NCBI RefSeq assembly: GCF_003426775.1
Contig: NZ_QJUG01000013.1
Coordinates: 1-61,526, forward strand
DNA from: Allorhizocola rhizosphaerae
Lineage (GTDB): Bacteria > Actinomycetota > Actinomycetes > Mycobacteriales > Micromonosporaceae
Direction: 5' to 3'
DNA: 61,526 nt
The notes under the pieces were generated by a model that was not told the DNA's origin, ran no database searches, and was given only the letters and a program-made list of their open reading frames with translations. This document shows positions 18,038 through 25,756 of this stretch, one piece after another; position 1 is the stretch's first letter, and each line of letters begins with the position of its first letter. The translations under genes and the position numbers were made by a program.

Positions 18038-19209
18038 CGTCCGTCCCGGGCGTAGATGATGGCCGAGTCGTCGAAGACCTGATCGTATTTCTGGTACTGC
18101 ATGAGGACCACCTCGGGGGCGACGTGATGCCAATGCGCCGGGCCGCGTTCGTAGCGGATCGGGCCCTGCCACGTCTGGAACTCCATGGCTTCCAAGGCAT
18201 CCAACAGGTCTTCGCGAGTCTCGCCGCGGGCGGCCGCGAGCGCCGACGCGATGATCGTCACGTCGGTGAAGTGGGTCAGCGCGGTGTCCGGGGGGAAGGA
18301 GCCGTAACGCTGCCGGTACCGGTCGACAAACCAGCGGCCGGGCGCGGTCAGCCCCTCCCACGAGTCGCGATAGCGCATGCCCGGCCACATGGTGCCCACT
18401 CCCGCCTCGCCCGACAGGCGCCAGAAGTCCTCCGAGCGCAAAGGAAAACCAAAAGTGACCATCATGGGGGTACCGGGTAGGAGCCCGATCTCGGCCGCCT
18501 GTTGGATGATCATGTAGTTGGTCTTGATGACCGCGCCGTTGATGAACAGGTCCGGCTGGTACTTCTTGATCGCTTCCAGCTGGGTGCGGAAGTCGGTGGT
18601 GCCGTCCTGGGCGAAATCGAAGCGCTCGAACTCCATGCCATGCCTGGACTGTCCATAGTCGACCAGGGTGTCGGCCATCATCTGGCCGAAAACGGTGTCG
18701 GCCGCGATCAGGCCGATGCGGCGCATGCCCTGTGCGGCGGCGTAGTCGAGCATGACCGGCACCCGGTCCTCGATGGTGAAGTAGCACCGGAACACGTTGG
18801 GGCGCTTCTGCGCGGTGATCCGGCTGTGCCCGTTCTCGATGAATATGGGGACCCCGTAACGCGTTGCCACATCGACCACCCACGGTGTCGTGCGCAGGTG
18901 CCATTGCCCGATGGCGGCGATGACGTCATCGACGAGCGCGAGCTTCGCCATCTGCGCCGCCGACGAGCGCGCCATGCCCTCCTGCTGCGCGGTCTGCTGA
19001 TCGTTGTAGAGCACGAACTCCACCGACCGCCCGCCGGTCTCCCGCACGTACTGCGCACCCAGGCAGGCCCCGCGCACGACGAGTTCGCCGGCGGTCGGAT
19101 CGCCGGGATCGGTCAGCGGGGTGATGATGCCGATGCGGATGGGTGAGGCACCGGCCCGCTCGTTGACCTCGGCGACATTTGCCCGTGCGTGCTTCTCATG
19201 CGTGTTCAC
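18034..19209 (-). CDS. LivK/AmiC-type periplasmic-binding-fold protein lacking a signal peptide
   Basis: 391 aa from the GTG at 19209, which follows a strong GGAGGAG. The whole chain matches the type I periplasmic-binding fold of branched-chain amino acid/amide binders (IRIGIITPLTDPGDPTAGE, IAAIGQWHLRTT, GLIAADTVFGQMMAD). There is no hydrophobic signal or lipobox before the fold, so it should stay in the cytoplasm, and no permease or ATPase gene is near. It overlaps the ThDP gene by 4 nt and the sulfotransferase by 14 nt. It may be a cytoplasmic ligand sensor, as AmiC is, or a repurposed catalytic or carrier protein. Confidence 0.82.
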   Translation of the reverse strand: MNTHEKHARANVAEVNERAGASPIRIGIITPLTDPGDPTAGELVVRGACLGAQYVRETGGRSVEFVLYNDQQTAQQEGMARSSAAQMAKLALVDDVIAAIGQWHLRTTPWVVDVATRYGVPIFIENGHSRITAQKRPNVFRCYFTIEDRVPVMLDYAAAQGMRRIGLIAADTVFGQMMADTLVDYGQSRHGMEFERFDFAQDGTTDFRTQLEAIKKYQPDLFINGAVIKTNYMIIQQAAEIGLLPGTPMMVTFGFPLRSEDFWRLSGEAGVGTMWPGMRYRDSWEGLTAPGRWFVDRYRQRYGSFPPDTALTHFTDVTIIASALAAARGETREDLLDALEAMEFQTWQGPIRYERGPAHWHHVAPEVVLMQYQKYDQVFDDSAIIYARDGR

Positions 19210-20278
19210 GTGAAACTCTCCTCCGGGCTGAATCAGCCTGTAGGCCGAATTCGGCGATGTACTTGGCGAAGTGGTCATCGAGGTGCCGCGCGCTGAGGCC
19301 GAACTCCTCCGCGGTGTACCGATGACCTTTCGAGCCTCGTTGGGTGGCAAGGAAATCGGCCATGTTCGCCGCCGCCTGCCGGGTCATCGGCGTTCCGGCG
19401 TAGTCGCAGACAAGCGCGGCCACCCGCAGCGGGTCGGCGACGAGATCGGCGTAGCGGATGTCGAGGTGCCGGCCGTCGTTGCGGATGCGGTTGAGCGCGA
19501 TGCTCGCCTCCTCCAGCCAGTAGGCGCCGATCTTCTCGCGGTCGACGCGGTCGGACCGGGCCTTCCGCACGACCGCGGTCAGGCTGGCCGCGCTGGGTAC
19601 GCTCACGGAAGGGTGGCGATGCAGCCGCACCACTTTGGCGTTCGGGTAGACGCGCTTGAGCGCATCGAGGTGCCACAGGTGTGACGGGCACTTGAGCACC
19701 ACCGGGTTGCCCGGCCCGCGCCACAGCAGGCAGCGCAACTGGGAGCGGTGGAATTGGTACGCCTCGGTCATGTCCTGCCCGCGCAGCCAGCGCACGTAGC
19801 TGGGTACGTGGTAGCGCAGGGCGTAAATGAAGTGGCGGAAGGAGTTGGCGGTGAGCCGGTGGCACTCCTCCGGTTCGTCGGCGGCCAGGGGGTGGATGGT
19901 GCGAAACTGTGGCGCGGCCCGGTAGTACTCGTCCACATAGGACTCGCATTCGGCGATGAGCCGCGTCTGGTCGTGCGGCGAGGCCGGAGCCATCAGCTCC
20001 CACAGCCGGGGTGAGCGCAGGCCGGGGTGGCGCGCCAGCAGGTGTTGCAAAAAGGTGGTTCCGGTGCGCAGCAAGCCGGTGATGAAGATCGGCTGAATGG
20101 GGGTCTGCGCGATTTCCGGATGCCTTTTGTGCAGTCGATGGACGCAAATTTGGGTGGACAGCGCCTTGGCCAGTGCCGCACGCGTTTGTTGGCGTCCTCG
20201 GATGGTGAGGTGCGCCTCCGAGTCCAGCGCGGTGGTGAGAATTCGGAGACCATCGAGGAATCGGAGCTGCATGTCCAC
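19196..20278 (-). CDS. PAPS-dependent sulfotransferase
   Basis: 360 aa. The 5'-phosphosulfate loop ITGLLRTGTTFLQ (near 63-75) and the 3'-phosphate motif KVVRLHRHPSVSVPS (near 222) are those of bacterial aryl/alkyl sulfotransferases of the Sulfotransfer_3 type. It would move a sulfo group from PAPS to a hydroxyl or amine. It is the first gene of the six-gene operon. The start is GTG 20278 or ATG 20272. No ribosome site is visible and the CTGA repeats sit just 24 bases upstream, so the message may be leaderless. A sulfated intermediate or product, or sulfate as a leaving group in N-N bond chemistry, are both possible. Confidence 0.87.
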   Translation of the reverse strand: MDMQLRFLDGLRILTTALDSEAHLTIRGRQQTRAALAKALSTQICVHRLHKRHPEIAQTPIQPIFITGLLRTGTTFLQHLLARHPGLRSPRLWELMAPASPHDQTRLIAECESYVDEYYRAAPQFRTIHPLAADEPEECHRLTANSFRHFIYALRYHVPSYVRWLRGQDMTEAYQFHRSQLRCLLWRGPGNPVVLKCPSHLWHLDALKRVYPNAKVVRLHRHPSVSVPSAASLTAVVRKARSDRVDREKIGAYWLEEASIALNRIRNDGRHLDIRYADLVADPLRVAALVCDYAGTPMTRQAAANMADFLATQRGSKGHRYTAEEFGLSARHLDDHFAKYIAEFGLQADSARRRVSREHA

Positions 20279-20300
20279 ATGTCAAAGTGTGGCAATGGTG

Positions 20301-20328
20301 CCTGATCGGGACCTGACGCATGACTGAT
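20301..20328. promoter_or_regulatory. Putative SARP operator: three CTGA repeats with 11-bp period
   Basis: On the plus strand CTGA occurs at 20302, 20313 and 20324, exactly 11 bases apart, inside CCTGATC/CCTGACG/ACTGATC. Heptamer repeats at 11-bp spacing near the -35 region are the known SARP binding pattern. It lies 24 bases upstream of the sulfotransferase operon start. Confidence 0.65.
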
Positions 20329-20344
20329 CGGCGGCGGGTAAAGA

Positions 20345-20374
20345 GAAACGCCAGGCCGTGTAGCCTGGCGTTTC
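20345..20374 (-). terminator. Terminator of the tRNA-like gene
   Basis: A perfect 12-bp stem (20345-20356 with 20363-20374) and a 6-nt loop. Read on the minus strand, TTTCTCTTT follows. It starts about 16 bases after the tRNA 3' end, so the tRNA appears to be its own transcription unit. Confidence 0.8.
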
Positions 20375-20388
20375 CTTGTGGTTAAGGA

Positions 20389-20479
<91 letters not shown>

Positions 20480-20524
20480 TGGTTTCCGTTCAATTTTCGG
20501 TGTTGAGTAAAGCATGCCATGGCG

Positions 20525-20553
20525 GCCTGACGCGGGCCTGACCGGACACTGAT
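20525..20553 (+). promoter_or_regulatory. Putative SARP operator upstream of the VlmA-like gene
   Basis: GCCTGAC at 20525-20531 and 20536-20542 is an exact heptamer repeat with 11-bp period. A third, weaker copy (CACTGAT) sits at 20547-20553. It lies between the divergent tRNA-1 and the VlmA-like gene, about 45 bases from the tRNA 5' end. Confidence 0.7.
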
Positions 20554-20648
20554 GCGATTCCGCGTCTTATCGACCCCCTTGCAAGGCGCCGATAATTGTG
20601 CATAGCGTAGCCATGGGGCGGGCCCTATTTTCTGGACGGAGTTTCCCT

Positions 20649-21647
20649 ATGACAGAGGTTCTGACAAAGTCAGATGTGGCCCTGGACGCTATCCAGAGCT
20701 ATACGGACGCCGACAACCCGAGCGCTTTCCTGGCCGTCAACGAAGGCAATAGCTACTTCACGATGCCGGGCGTGCCGGGTGTCATCGTCTATCGCGAGAC
20801 CGGCCGCTATGTGGTGCAGTTCGGTGGGCCGTTCGCGCCCGAGGGCGCCCGTGCGCAGCTGCTCAAGGGGTTCGTGGAGTGGGCGGCCGAGCGGCAGCGC
20901 GAGATTGTCGCCGTACAGCTGCAGGCGGCCGACGCCAAGGAATATCTGGACGAAGGGTTCGTGGTCAACCAGATGGGCGCCTCGTTCGCCTTGCGGCTGC
21001 CCGAGTTCTCCCTGGCGGGGACCAGGTTTATGCAGCTTCGCAACAAGATTGCCCGGGCTCTTCGAAGCGGGCTGGCGGTGCGGGAGGTGCCCTACGAGCC
21101 GTGGGCCGATCAGATCAAGCAACTCGACGGCGCCTGGCTGGGCACGAAAGGCGGCGCCAAGCCGTTGGAGTTCCTGGTTGGGCAATGCGGGGGGCCATAC
21201 CAGCACCTGCGCCGGCTGTTCGTCGCCGAGAACGCCGGCCGGGTCGTCGGCTACATCTCGTATTCGCCCGTCTACGGTTCGCGTCCGGGTTGGATGCACG
21301 ATCTGAGCCGCCGCCAGCCCGACGCGCCCCCAGGGGTCATGGAGGCCATCAACAAGACGGCAATCGACATCTTCAAGCAGGAGGGCGTGCAATGGCTGCA
21401 CTTCGGCTTCACCCCGTTCACCGAGCTGGAGTCGCAGCCGAAGTTTCCCAATTACAGTAAGGCTTTCCACTGGTTCATGTCGCATCTGTGGAAGAACGGG
21501 GAGATGGTCTACCCGGCACAGACCCAGTTCGCCTACAAGGACAAGTGGGCACAGGACATCGTGCTGGGGGAGTACATCGGCTTCCAACACGGCCGGGCCA
21601 GCATCCCGGCGCTCATTCACATCTTCCGGGCCTGCAACGCCATCTAG
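20649..21647 (+). CDS. VlmA-like aminoacyl-tRNA-dependent transferase (MprF/DUF2156 family)
   Basis: 332 aa. The sequence follows the C-terminal catalytic domain of MprF (two GNAT-like folds), including the family block EFSLAGTRFMQLRNKIARAL (near residues 120-139). Soluble members of this family include VlmA, which moves serine from seryl-tRNA to isobutylhydroxylamine in valanimycin synthesis. Here a hydroxylamine made by the N-hydroxylase at 25757 is the expected acceptor. I start at ATG 20649 after GGACGGAG rather than at the in-frame GTG 20598. The neighbours (tRNA-1 divergent, N-hydroxylase, flavin reductase, decarboxylase, SARP) are the same set as in valanimycin-type clusters. No dedicated seryl-tRNA synthetase gene is in the window, so the host enzyme would have to charge the tRNA. 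Confidence 0.88.
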   Translation: MTEVLTKSDVALDAIQSYTDADNPSAFLAVNEGNSYFTMPGVPGVIVYRETGRYVVQFGGPFAPEGARAQLLKGFVEWAAERQREIVAVQLQAADAKEYLDEGFVVNQMGASFALRLPEFSLAGTRFMQLRNKIARALRSGLAVREVPYEPWADQIKQLDGAWLGTKGGAKPLEFLVGQCGGPYQHLRRLFVAENAGRVVGYISYSPVYGSRPGWMHDLSRRQPDAPPGVMEAINKTAIDIFKQEGVQWLHFGFTPFTELESQPKFPNYSKAFHWFMSHLWKNGEMVYPAQTQFAYKDKWAQDIVLGEYIGFQHGRASIPALIHIFRACNAI

Positions 21648-21675
21648 GCTGGCGGGCCTACCAAGGAGGGACACC

Positions 21676-21840
21676 ATGGCGACCGAGAAAGAGATCGCGG
21701 CAGCGGGTGACAAGTTGTTCGAGATGTTCGGCGCGTGCGGGGAAGCGCCCGACGACGTGGAGGTCGGCCGCCAGGCCGATGCCGCGTTGCAGCGGCTTGA
21801 GGACCTCTTGCGCGACAACCGAGAGAAGACACGTCGCTAG
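21676..21840 (+). CDS. Small acidic protein (54 aa)
   Basis: A 54-aa ORF with a very strong ribosome site (AAGGAGG, 21663-21669) 28 bases after the VlmA-like gene, so it is the second gene of that operon. It is charged and probably all helical (MATEKEIAAAGDKLF at the start, ADAALQRLEDLLRDNREK near the end), with one cysteine. I know no family for it. Its last codon and the stop of the convergent DNA glycosylase gene share the palindrome CTAG, a 4-nt tail-to-tail overlap. A helper or adaptor of the transferase is a guess based on position only. Confidence 0.75.
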   Translation: MATEKEIAAAGDKLFEMFGACGEAPDDVEVGRQADAALQRLEDLLRDNREKTRR

Positions 21841-22517
21841 TGCTGTGGCTGTGGCGGGCCGCCGCCGGGGCCGGCGACCTCGGCCGCCCGCCACAGGTAC
21901 CAGCTGGCTGCCGTGCGGAACGGCGCCCACTTCTCGCCCGCCTTCTCCAGCTCGGCGCGGCCGGGCAGCTCCTTGGTCCGATAGATGATCGTGTACCCGC
22001 GCCGCAGCCCATAGTCGTCATAGGGCAGCACGTCCGGGCGGCCCAACCGGAAGATGAGGAACATCTCCGCCGTCCACTGGCCGACCCCGCGCACCTTCAC
22101 CAGGTTTTCGATGATCTCCTCGTCGGGCATCTTTCGGATCTTGGCCAGCGTCGGCAGCTCGCCGGAGTCCGCGCGGGCCGCGAGATCCAGCAATGCCAGG
22201 GCCTTCGCCTTGGACAGGCCGGCACCGCGCAGCTGCTCCTCGGTGGAGCCGAGAATCTGCTTGGGCTTGGGCCGTTTGCCGTTGGGCGAGTAGAGTTCGC
22301 ACACCCGTTTGAAGATGGTGGCGGCCGCCTTGCCGGTCAGCTGCTGGTAGACGATGGCCTCGGCGAGCATGCCGAACACGCTGTCGGCCGGATTGATCAC
22401 CATGTCGAAGGGGCCGGCGCGGTCGATGAACTTCGCCAGCACGGGATCGGCCCTTTTCAGATGCGCTATCGCCTTCTTGGGGTCGAAGCCGAGATCTGGA
22501 TCTGGATGCTGTGTCAC
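21837..22517 (-). CDS. AlkA-like DNA-3-methyladenine glycosylase (HhH-GPD)
   Basis: 226 aa. A helix-hairpin-helix VRGVGQWTAEMFL (near 142-154) and the following LPYDDYGLRRG with the catalytic aspartate (167/168) define the HhH-GPD superfamily, AlkA branch. It removes alkylated purines from DNA. The GTG start overlaps the ogt stop (GTGA), which fixes the start and shows coupling with the alkyltransferase. Two enzymes of alkylation repair as one operon inside an azoxy-type cluster point to self-protection against an alkylating product. Confidence 0.88.
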   Translation of the reverse strand: MTQHPDPDLGFDPKKAIAHLKRADPVLAKFIDRAGPFDMVINPADSVFGMLAEAIVYQQLTGKAAATIFKRVCELYSPNGKRPKPKQILGSTEEQLRGAGLSKAKALALLDLAARADSGELPTLAKIRKMPDEEIIENLVKVRGVGQWTAEMFLIFRLGRPDVLPYDDYGLRRGYTIIYRTKELPGRAELEKAGEKWAPFRTAASWYLWRAAEVAGPGGGPPQPQH

Positions 22518-23029
22518 GACCGGTTCTCCAAACGCAACAGGTGGGCCTTGGTGACGACTCCACCGTTGGCGGAGAAGCCGCCGAGCTTGCCGCCGGCCGC
22601 GACCACGCGGTGGCAGGGCACGATGAGCGCGAAGGGGTTTCGTCCCAGCGCTTGCCCGACCGCCCGGGCAGCGCCTGGGGAGCCGGCACGGGCGGCGATC
22701 TCGCCGTAGGACAGCGTGTCTCCGGCCGGGATGGTCCGCGTCGCCTGGTACACCTTGCGGTGGAAGGGCGAAACGCGCTCCATGTCCAGCACGGCGGTGG
22801 ACAGGTCGGCTTCCTTGCCGTCGAGCAGGTCGGCGAGCGCGGCGATGGTTTTGCGCAGCCTGGCCGGCGGTGGGGCCTCGACCGCGCCGGGAAGCATCCC
22901 GGCGATGCGCGCCCGGGTGGCCCGCACATCGGACTCGGGCAGCTGGACAGCGGCGATTCCCTTGTCGCTCCAGGCGATCCCGCAGGAACCGAGAGCCGTG
23001 TCGAAGAGCGTGAACTGATAATCGGTCAC
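22514..23029 (-). CDS. ogt: Methylated-DNA--[protein]-cysteine S-methyltransferase
   Basis: 171 aa with the active-site motif VPCHR (Cys139) and the surrounding NPFALIVPCHRVV block. It is a suicide enzyme that takes alkyl groups from O6-alkylguanine. I start at GTG 23029, which directly follows GGAGGACTCC; an in-frame upstream extension lacks family character. It is the first gene of the ogt-alkA pair. Confidence 0.92.
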   Translation of the reverse strand: MTDYQFTLFDTALGSCGIAWSDKGIAAVQLPESDVRATRARIAGMLPGAVEAPPPARLRKTIAALADLLDGKEADLSTAVLDMERVSPFHRKVYQATRTIPAGDTLSYGEIAARAGSPGAARAVGQALGRNPFALIVPCHRVVAAGGKLGGFSANGGVVTKAHLLRLENRS

Positions 23030-23133
23030 GGAGTCCTCCCATGAGCAAGCCAGGTCCGTCCTCAAGGATCCGGACCCGGCATACCCTCAGCCGCCTTCGT
23101 CATACGGCAACAACGCTCCAGCTCGCGGTGTGG

Positions 23134-23481
23134 TTACTCCGCCACGACGCAGAACTGGTTGCCGTCGGTGTCGGCGAGCACCACCCAGCCGCTGTTCCCG
23201 TCGGCGAAGCTGTTCACCTCGGTGGCGCCGAGCTTCTTGATCCGCTTCACCTCGCCGTTCATGTCGCTGGCATACAGGTCCAGGTGCAAGCGGTTCTTGC
23301 CCTTCTTCGGCTCGGGCACGAGGAGCAGCGAGATCCCCGGGCCGCCCTTGTTCGGGTCCTCAAGGTAGGTCGAGGTGTCGTCGGAGGAGGAGACCTGGTA
23401 CCCGGTCACCTTCTGCCAGAACGCGGATGCCTTCTCCATGTCATTCGTGTCGATGCCCACGTTACCGATGCGGACGCCCAT
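23134..23481 (-). CDS. VOC-family (glyoxalase/bleomycin-resistance fold) protein
   Basis: 115 aa with one vicinal-oxygen-chelate unit: MGVRIGNVGIDTNDMEKAS at the start, the middle strand LHLDLYASDM, and the terminal GWVVLADTDGNQFCVVAE. TAAGGAGG lies 8 bases before the ATG. VOC proteins bind a metal or small molecule; many give resistance or act as lyases/dioxygenases. In this setting it may bind or detoxify the product, but that is only positional reasoning. Confidence 0.85.
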   Translation of the reverse strand: MGVRIGNVGIDTNDMEKASAFWQKVTGYQVSSSDDTSTYLEDPNKGGPGISLLLVPEPKKGKNRLHLDLYASDMNGEVKRIKKLGATEVNSFADGNSGWVVLADTDGNQFCVVAE

Positions 23482-23704
23482 CTGGTCCTCCTTAGGCAGC
23501 CGTAATTGTGGATAAAGCGTGCACTGGTGCCTATATCCAGCGCTCGGTCGATGAAACATTCAGACTTGCGGTGATTCGAGGCGATCAAAAGCGGCGTACG
23601 GCGCGAGCTCGGCGGGGATCGCGATCGATCCGCCGGCACGCTGGTTCTGCTCCAGCAGTGCGGCCAGGGTACGTCCGGCGGGCAGCCCGGACCTGCCCGC
23701 CGTG
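23482..23704. other. Short intergenic region, nothing recognised
   Basis: Between the VOC gene and the end of the diiron gene, both on the minus strand. Short ORFs here have no ribosome site or family match. The promoter of the VOC gene should lie here. Confidence 0.5.
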
Positions 23705-24694
23705 CTAAAGGATGCGTGGGGCTTGGGCCCGCAGCAGATCGATCGCCTCCGGGATGCCCATGTACGCCAGGCGCGCGTCGGCGAGCTCTTCGTTCCAGCG
23801 TGCCGCGATGTCCCAGCGCTGCTCCGGTGTGGTTTCGATCAGACGGGTGCCGGGGAACAGCTCGTAGTCGCGTAGAAGTTCCCGATGGTCCTGGATGCCT
23901 TCCTGGTAGAGGCGTTCGCGATGCATCACGAACTCCTTGTCCTCCAGCTGCTCCCACAGCTTGCGTCCCCGTCGCAGGATCTCCAGCACGTGTTCACGGG
24001 ATTCGGGGTGGTCAATGAGATGCTGGCGGACCACGGAGCTGCCGACGGCGAGGTGGCGGATCTCGTCAATGGCCGCCCCCCGGGCGATCTCGCCGGCCAC
24101 CGGGTCGAGCACTCTCCACTTGAGCTCGCTGAGCTCGGTGGAGGCGGCCAGCACCCCCTCGATGATGATCGCGAAGGCCACCACCCCGCCTACGAAGTCT
24201 TCTTCGTGCCGGGTGACCTGGGTCGCGAATTCGCGGATGGGGTTGAGGATTTTGCTGGTGTACTCGGCGCCCACCGCGCGAATCCATTCGATCAGCCCAT
24301 CCTTGGGATGGCCGAGGTCGATCAGGTGATTGCGGAAGATCATGTGATGGCGGGCCTCGTCCAGCAGTTGGGTGCTGAAGAATTCAAGCTCCGGGATGCC
24401 GGGCGCGGTGGCGACATAATCGGCCAGCACACGGGTAGCCGCCTCTTCATCCAGTGACCGGTAGATCAGTTCGAGGGTGAGCGCTTCGCGCAGCGGGCCC
24501 GGGGTGCGCATGTACTCCGGCGTCTGGACTGTGCCGGAATGCCCCAAGGGACGCCCCCGCAGGGTCCCCTGCGCCACCTCGGTGAACCAGTAGGCCAGGT
24601 CGCATCGTTCGACGGTCAGTTCGACGTTGGCCGCACCGTCCAAAAGGGATGGGGCAGCGTCCCAGTCGGCCTCGGCGGCGACGACATTGGTCAT
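23705..24694 (-). CDS. Ferritin-like diiron protein (VlmB-like)
   Basis: 329 aa, mostly helical. Two EXXH motifs (E113-H116 in LLDEARHH and E211-H214 in AIDEIRHL) plus further helix glutamates (about 75 and 179) give a full set for a carboxylate-bridged diiron site. It resembles VlmB of the valanimycin cluster; as I recall, that protein does the oxidation that yields the azoxy group from a hydrazine. GGAAGGACC precedes the ATG, which overlaps the flavin reductase stop (ATGA). It is the last gene of the four-gene operon N-hydroxylase/membrane protein/reductase/diiron protein, so it probably acts late in the pathway. Confidence 0.85.
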   Translation of the reverse strand: MTNVVAAEADWDAAPSLLDGAANVELTVERCDLAYWFTEVAQGTLRGRPLGHSGTVQTPEYMRTPGPLREALTLELIYRSLDEEAATRVLADYVATAPGIPELEFFSTQLLDEARHHMIFRNHLIDLGHPKDGLIEWIRAVGAEYTSKILNPIREFATQVTRHEEDFVGGVVAFAIIIEGVLAASTELSELKWRVLDPVAGEIARGAAIDEIRHLAVGSSVVRQHLIDHPESREHVLEILRRGRKLWEQLEDKEFVMHRERLYQEGIQDHRELLRDYELFPGTRLIETTPEQRWDIAARWNEELADARLAYMGIPEAIDLLRAQAPRIL

Positions 24695-25209
24695 GGTGGT
24701 CCTTCCTTAGGGGGTTGGCGGATGACCGAACCGGCGAAGCTGATCAGTGGCGTGCCGTCATAGTGGGCACCGGAGACGGCTTGAGCCACGAGCAGATCAT
24801 GATCGCCAATGTGGTGATCGTCGAGCACCTCGCAGGTCATGTGGGCCAGGCACCCTTCCAACAGGGGCGCACCGGTCAATGTGCACGCCCGCCACGCGAC
24901 GGCCTGGAACTGGGCATCGCCCGGCCGCCGCTGCGGGTCGGCGAACCGGCTGGCCAGCCACCCCTGCTCCTCTGCGAGGACGTTGACGCAGAAACGCTTG
25001 GCGGCCTTGGCCATCCGCGTGAACCCGGAGGGGCTGCGCAAGCAGGCGCCCAGCACCAACGGGTCACGCGACACGGGCACGATCGCGCTCACCGTCGTGC
25101 CGTGGCGCAACCCGTCGTGATTGACGGTCAGCACGGTGACGCCGGAAGCGATGCGGCGCAACGCCTCTCGGGCCAGATCATGGTTTGATGCCAGCGAGGC
25201 GGTGGTCAC
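24691..25209 (-). CDS. Flavin reductase (VlmR-like)
   Basis: 172 aa of the HpaC/flavin-reductase-like fold (ALRRIASGVTVLTV at the start, VSRDPLVLGACLR, KRFCVNVLAEEQ, LLVAQAVSGA). It reduces FMN/FAD with NAD(P)H and hands the free flavin to a two-component monooxygenase, here most likely the N-hydroxylase encoded two genes upstream. The GTG start overlaps the membrane-protein stop (GTGA). VlmR plays this role with VlmH in valanimycin synthesis. Confidence 0.9.
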   Translation of the reverse strand: MTTASLASNHDLAREALRRIASGVTVLTVNHDGLRHGTTVSAIVPVSRDPLVLGACLRSPSGFTRMAKAAKRFCVNVLAEEQGWLASRFADPQRRPGDAQFQAVAWRACTLTGAPLLEGCLAHMTCEVLDDHHIGDHDLLVAQAVSGAHYDGTPLISFAGSVIRQPPKEGPP

Positions 25210-25727
25210 CGGTTCGCTCCAAGCTTGGCCGTTTCGGGCATCGCAGCGGGTGACGTCGGCGCCGGTACCCGCGCCTGCGATTGCGAGCCTGCCCGCATGG
25301 CGCGCATCAACTGCTCGTAAATCGGGTTGGGCATGGGTTCGAAGGGCAGGCCGAACGGCTTGAGGAAATTGCCGAAGAGCCCGCGGTCACCGAAGACGTG
25401 GAACGGGATGGCCAGCAGCGCCCATTCCGGGCCGATCAGCAGCATCCACAAACCCACCACGGCCGCCTGGGTGATCAGGCTGTGCATCGTGTTGTACAGC
25501 ACGTAGTACGCCTTGGAGATCCGGCCGTCCTTGCTGCGCCGGAACGCGATCGCTCCGGGAATGTAGCCGATCAGATCGATATACAGGAATAGCAGGATAA
25601 AGGGTATCCATCGAATCTCGCCGAAGTGCAGGACGATGAGCACGATCGAGGCCACGAAACCGACGAGGTACTCGGCTCGGTGTAGCCGGAAGGTCGTCGG
25701 TGTCTCGAACGGGTTTTTCTGATCCAT
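25206..25727 (-). CDS. Small integral membrane protein (VlmO-like)
   Basis: 173 aa with about four hydrophobic segments (residues ~22-40, 42-60, 80-100 and 100-115), polar tails, and conserved-looking residues in loops: HRAEYLVGF, YIDLIGYIPGA, NTMHSLIT and FHVFGDRGLFGN. The size, topology and operon place match VlmO of valanimycin-type clusters. As I recall, VlmO is a membrane enzyme that turns the O-seryl hydroxylamine into the N-N linked hydrazine. If so, this protein is the N-N bond-forming step. The start follows AAAGGAG. Assignment rests on context and topology. Confidence 0.78.
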   Translation of the reverse strand: MDQKNPFETPTTFRLHRAEYLVGFVASIVLIVLHFGEIRWIPFILLFLYIDLIGYIPGAIAFRRSKDGRISKAYYVLYNTMHSLITQAAVVGLWMLLIGPEWALLAIPFHVFGDRGLFGNFLKPFGLPFEPMPNPIYEQLMRAMRAGSQSQARVPAPTSPAAMPETAKLGANR

Positions 25728-25756
25728 GGGACAACTCCTTTCGCGGTGCCTGCGGA

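Noticed and set aside
18038-18904. N-terminal 289-codon extension of the ThDP enzyme frame
   Set aside because: It runs antiparallel-frame over the binding-protein gene, is low-complexity, and the ATGA overlap at 18034-18037 gives a proper start.
23508-23708. Small plus-strand ORF between the VOC and diiron genes
   Set aside because: No ribosome site, Arg-rich composition typical of a shadow, no family match.
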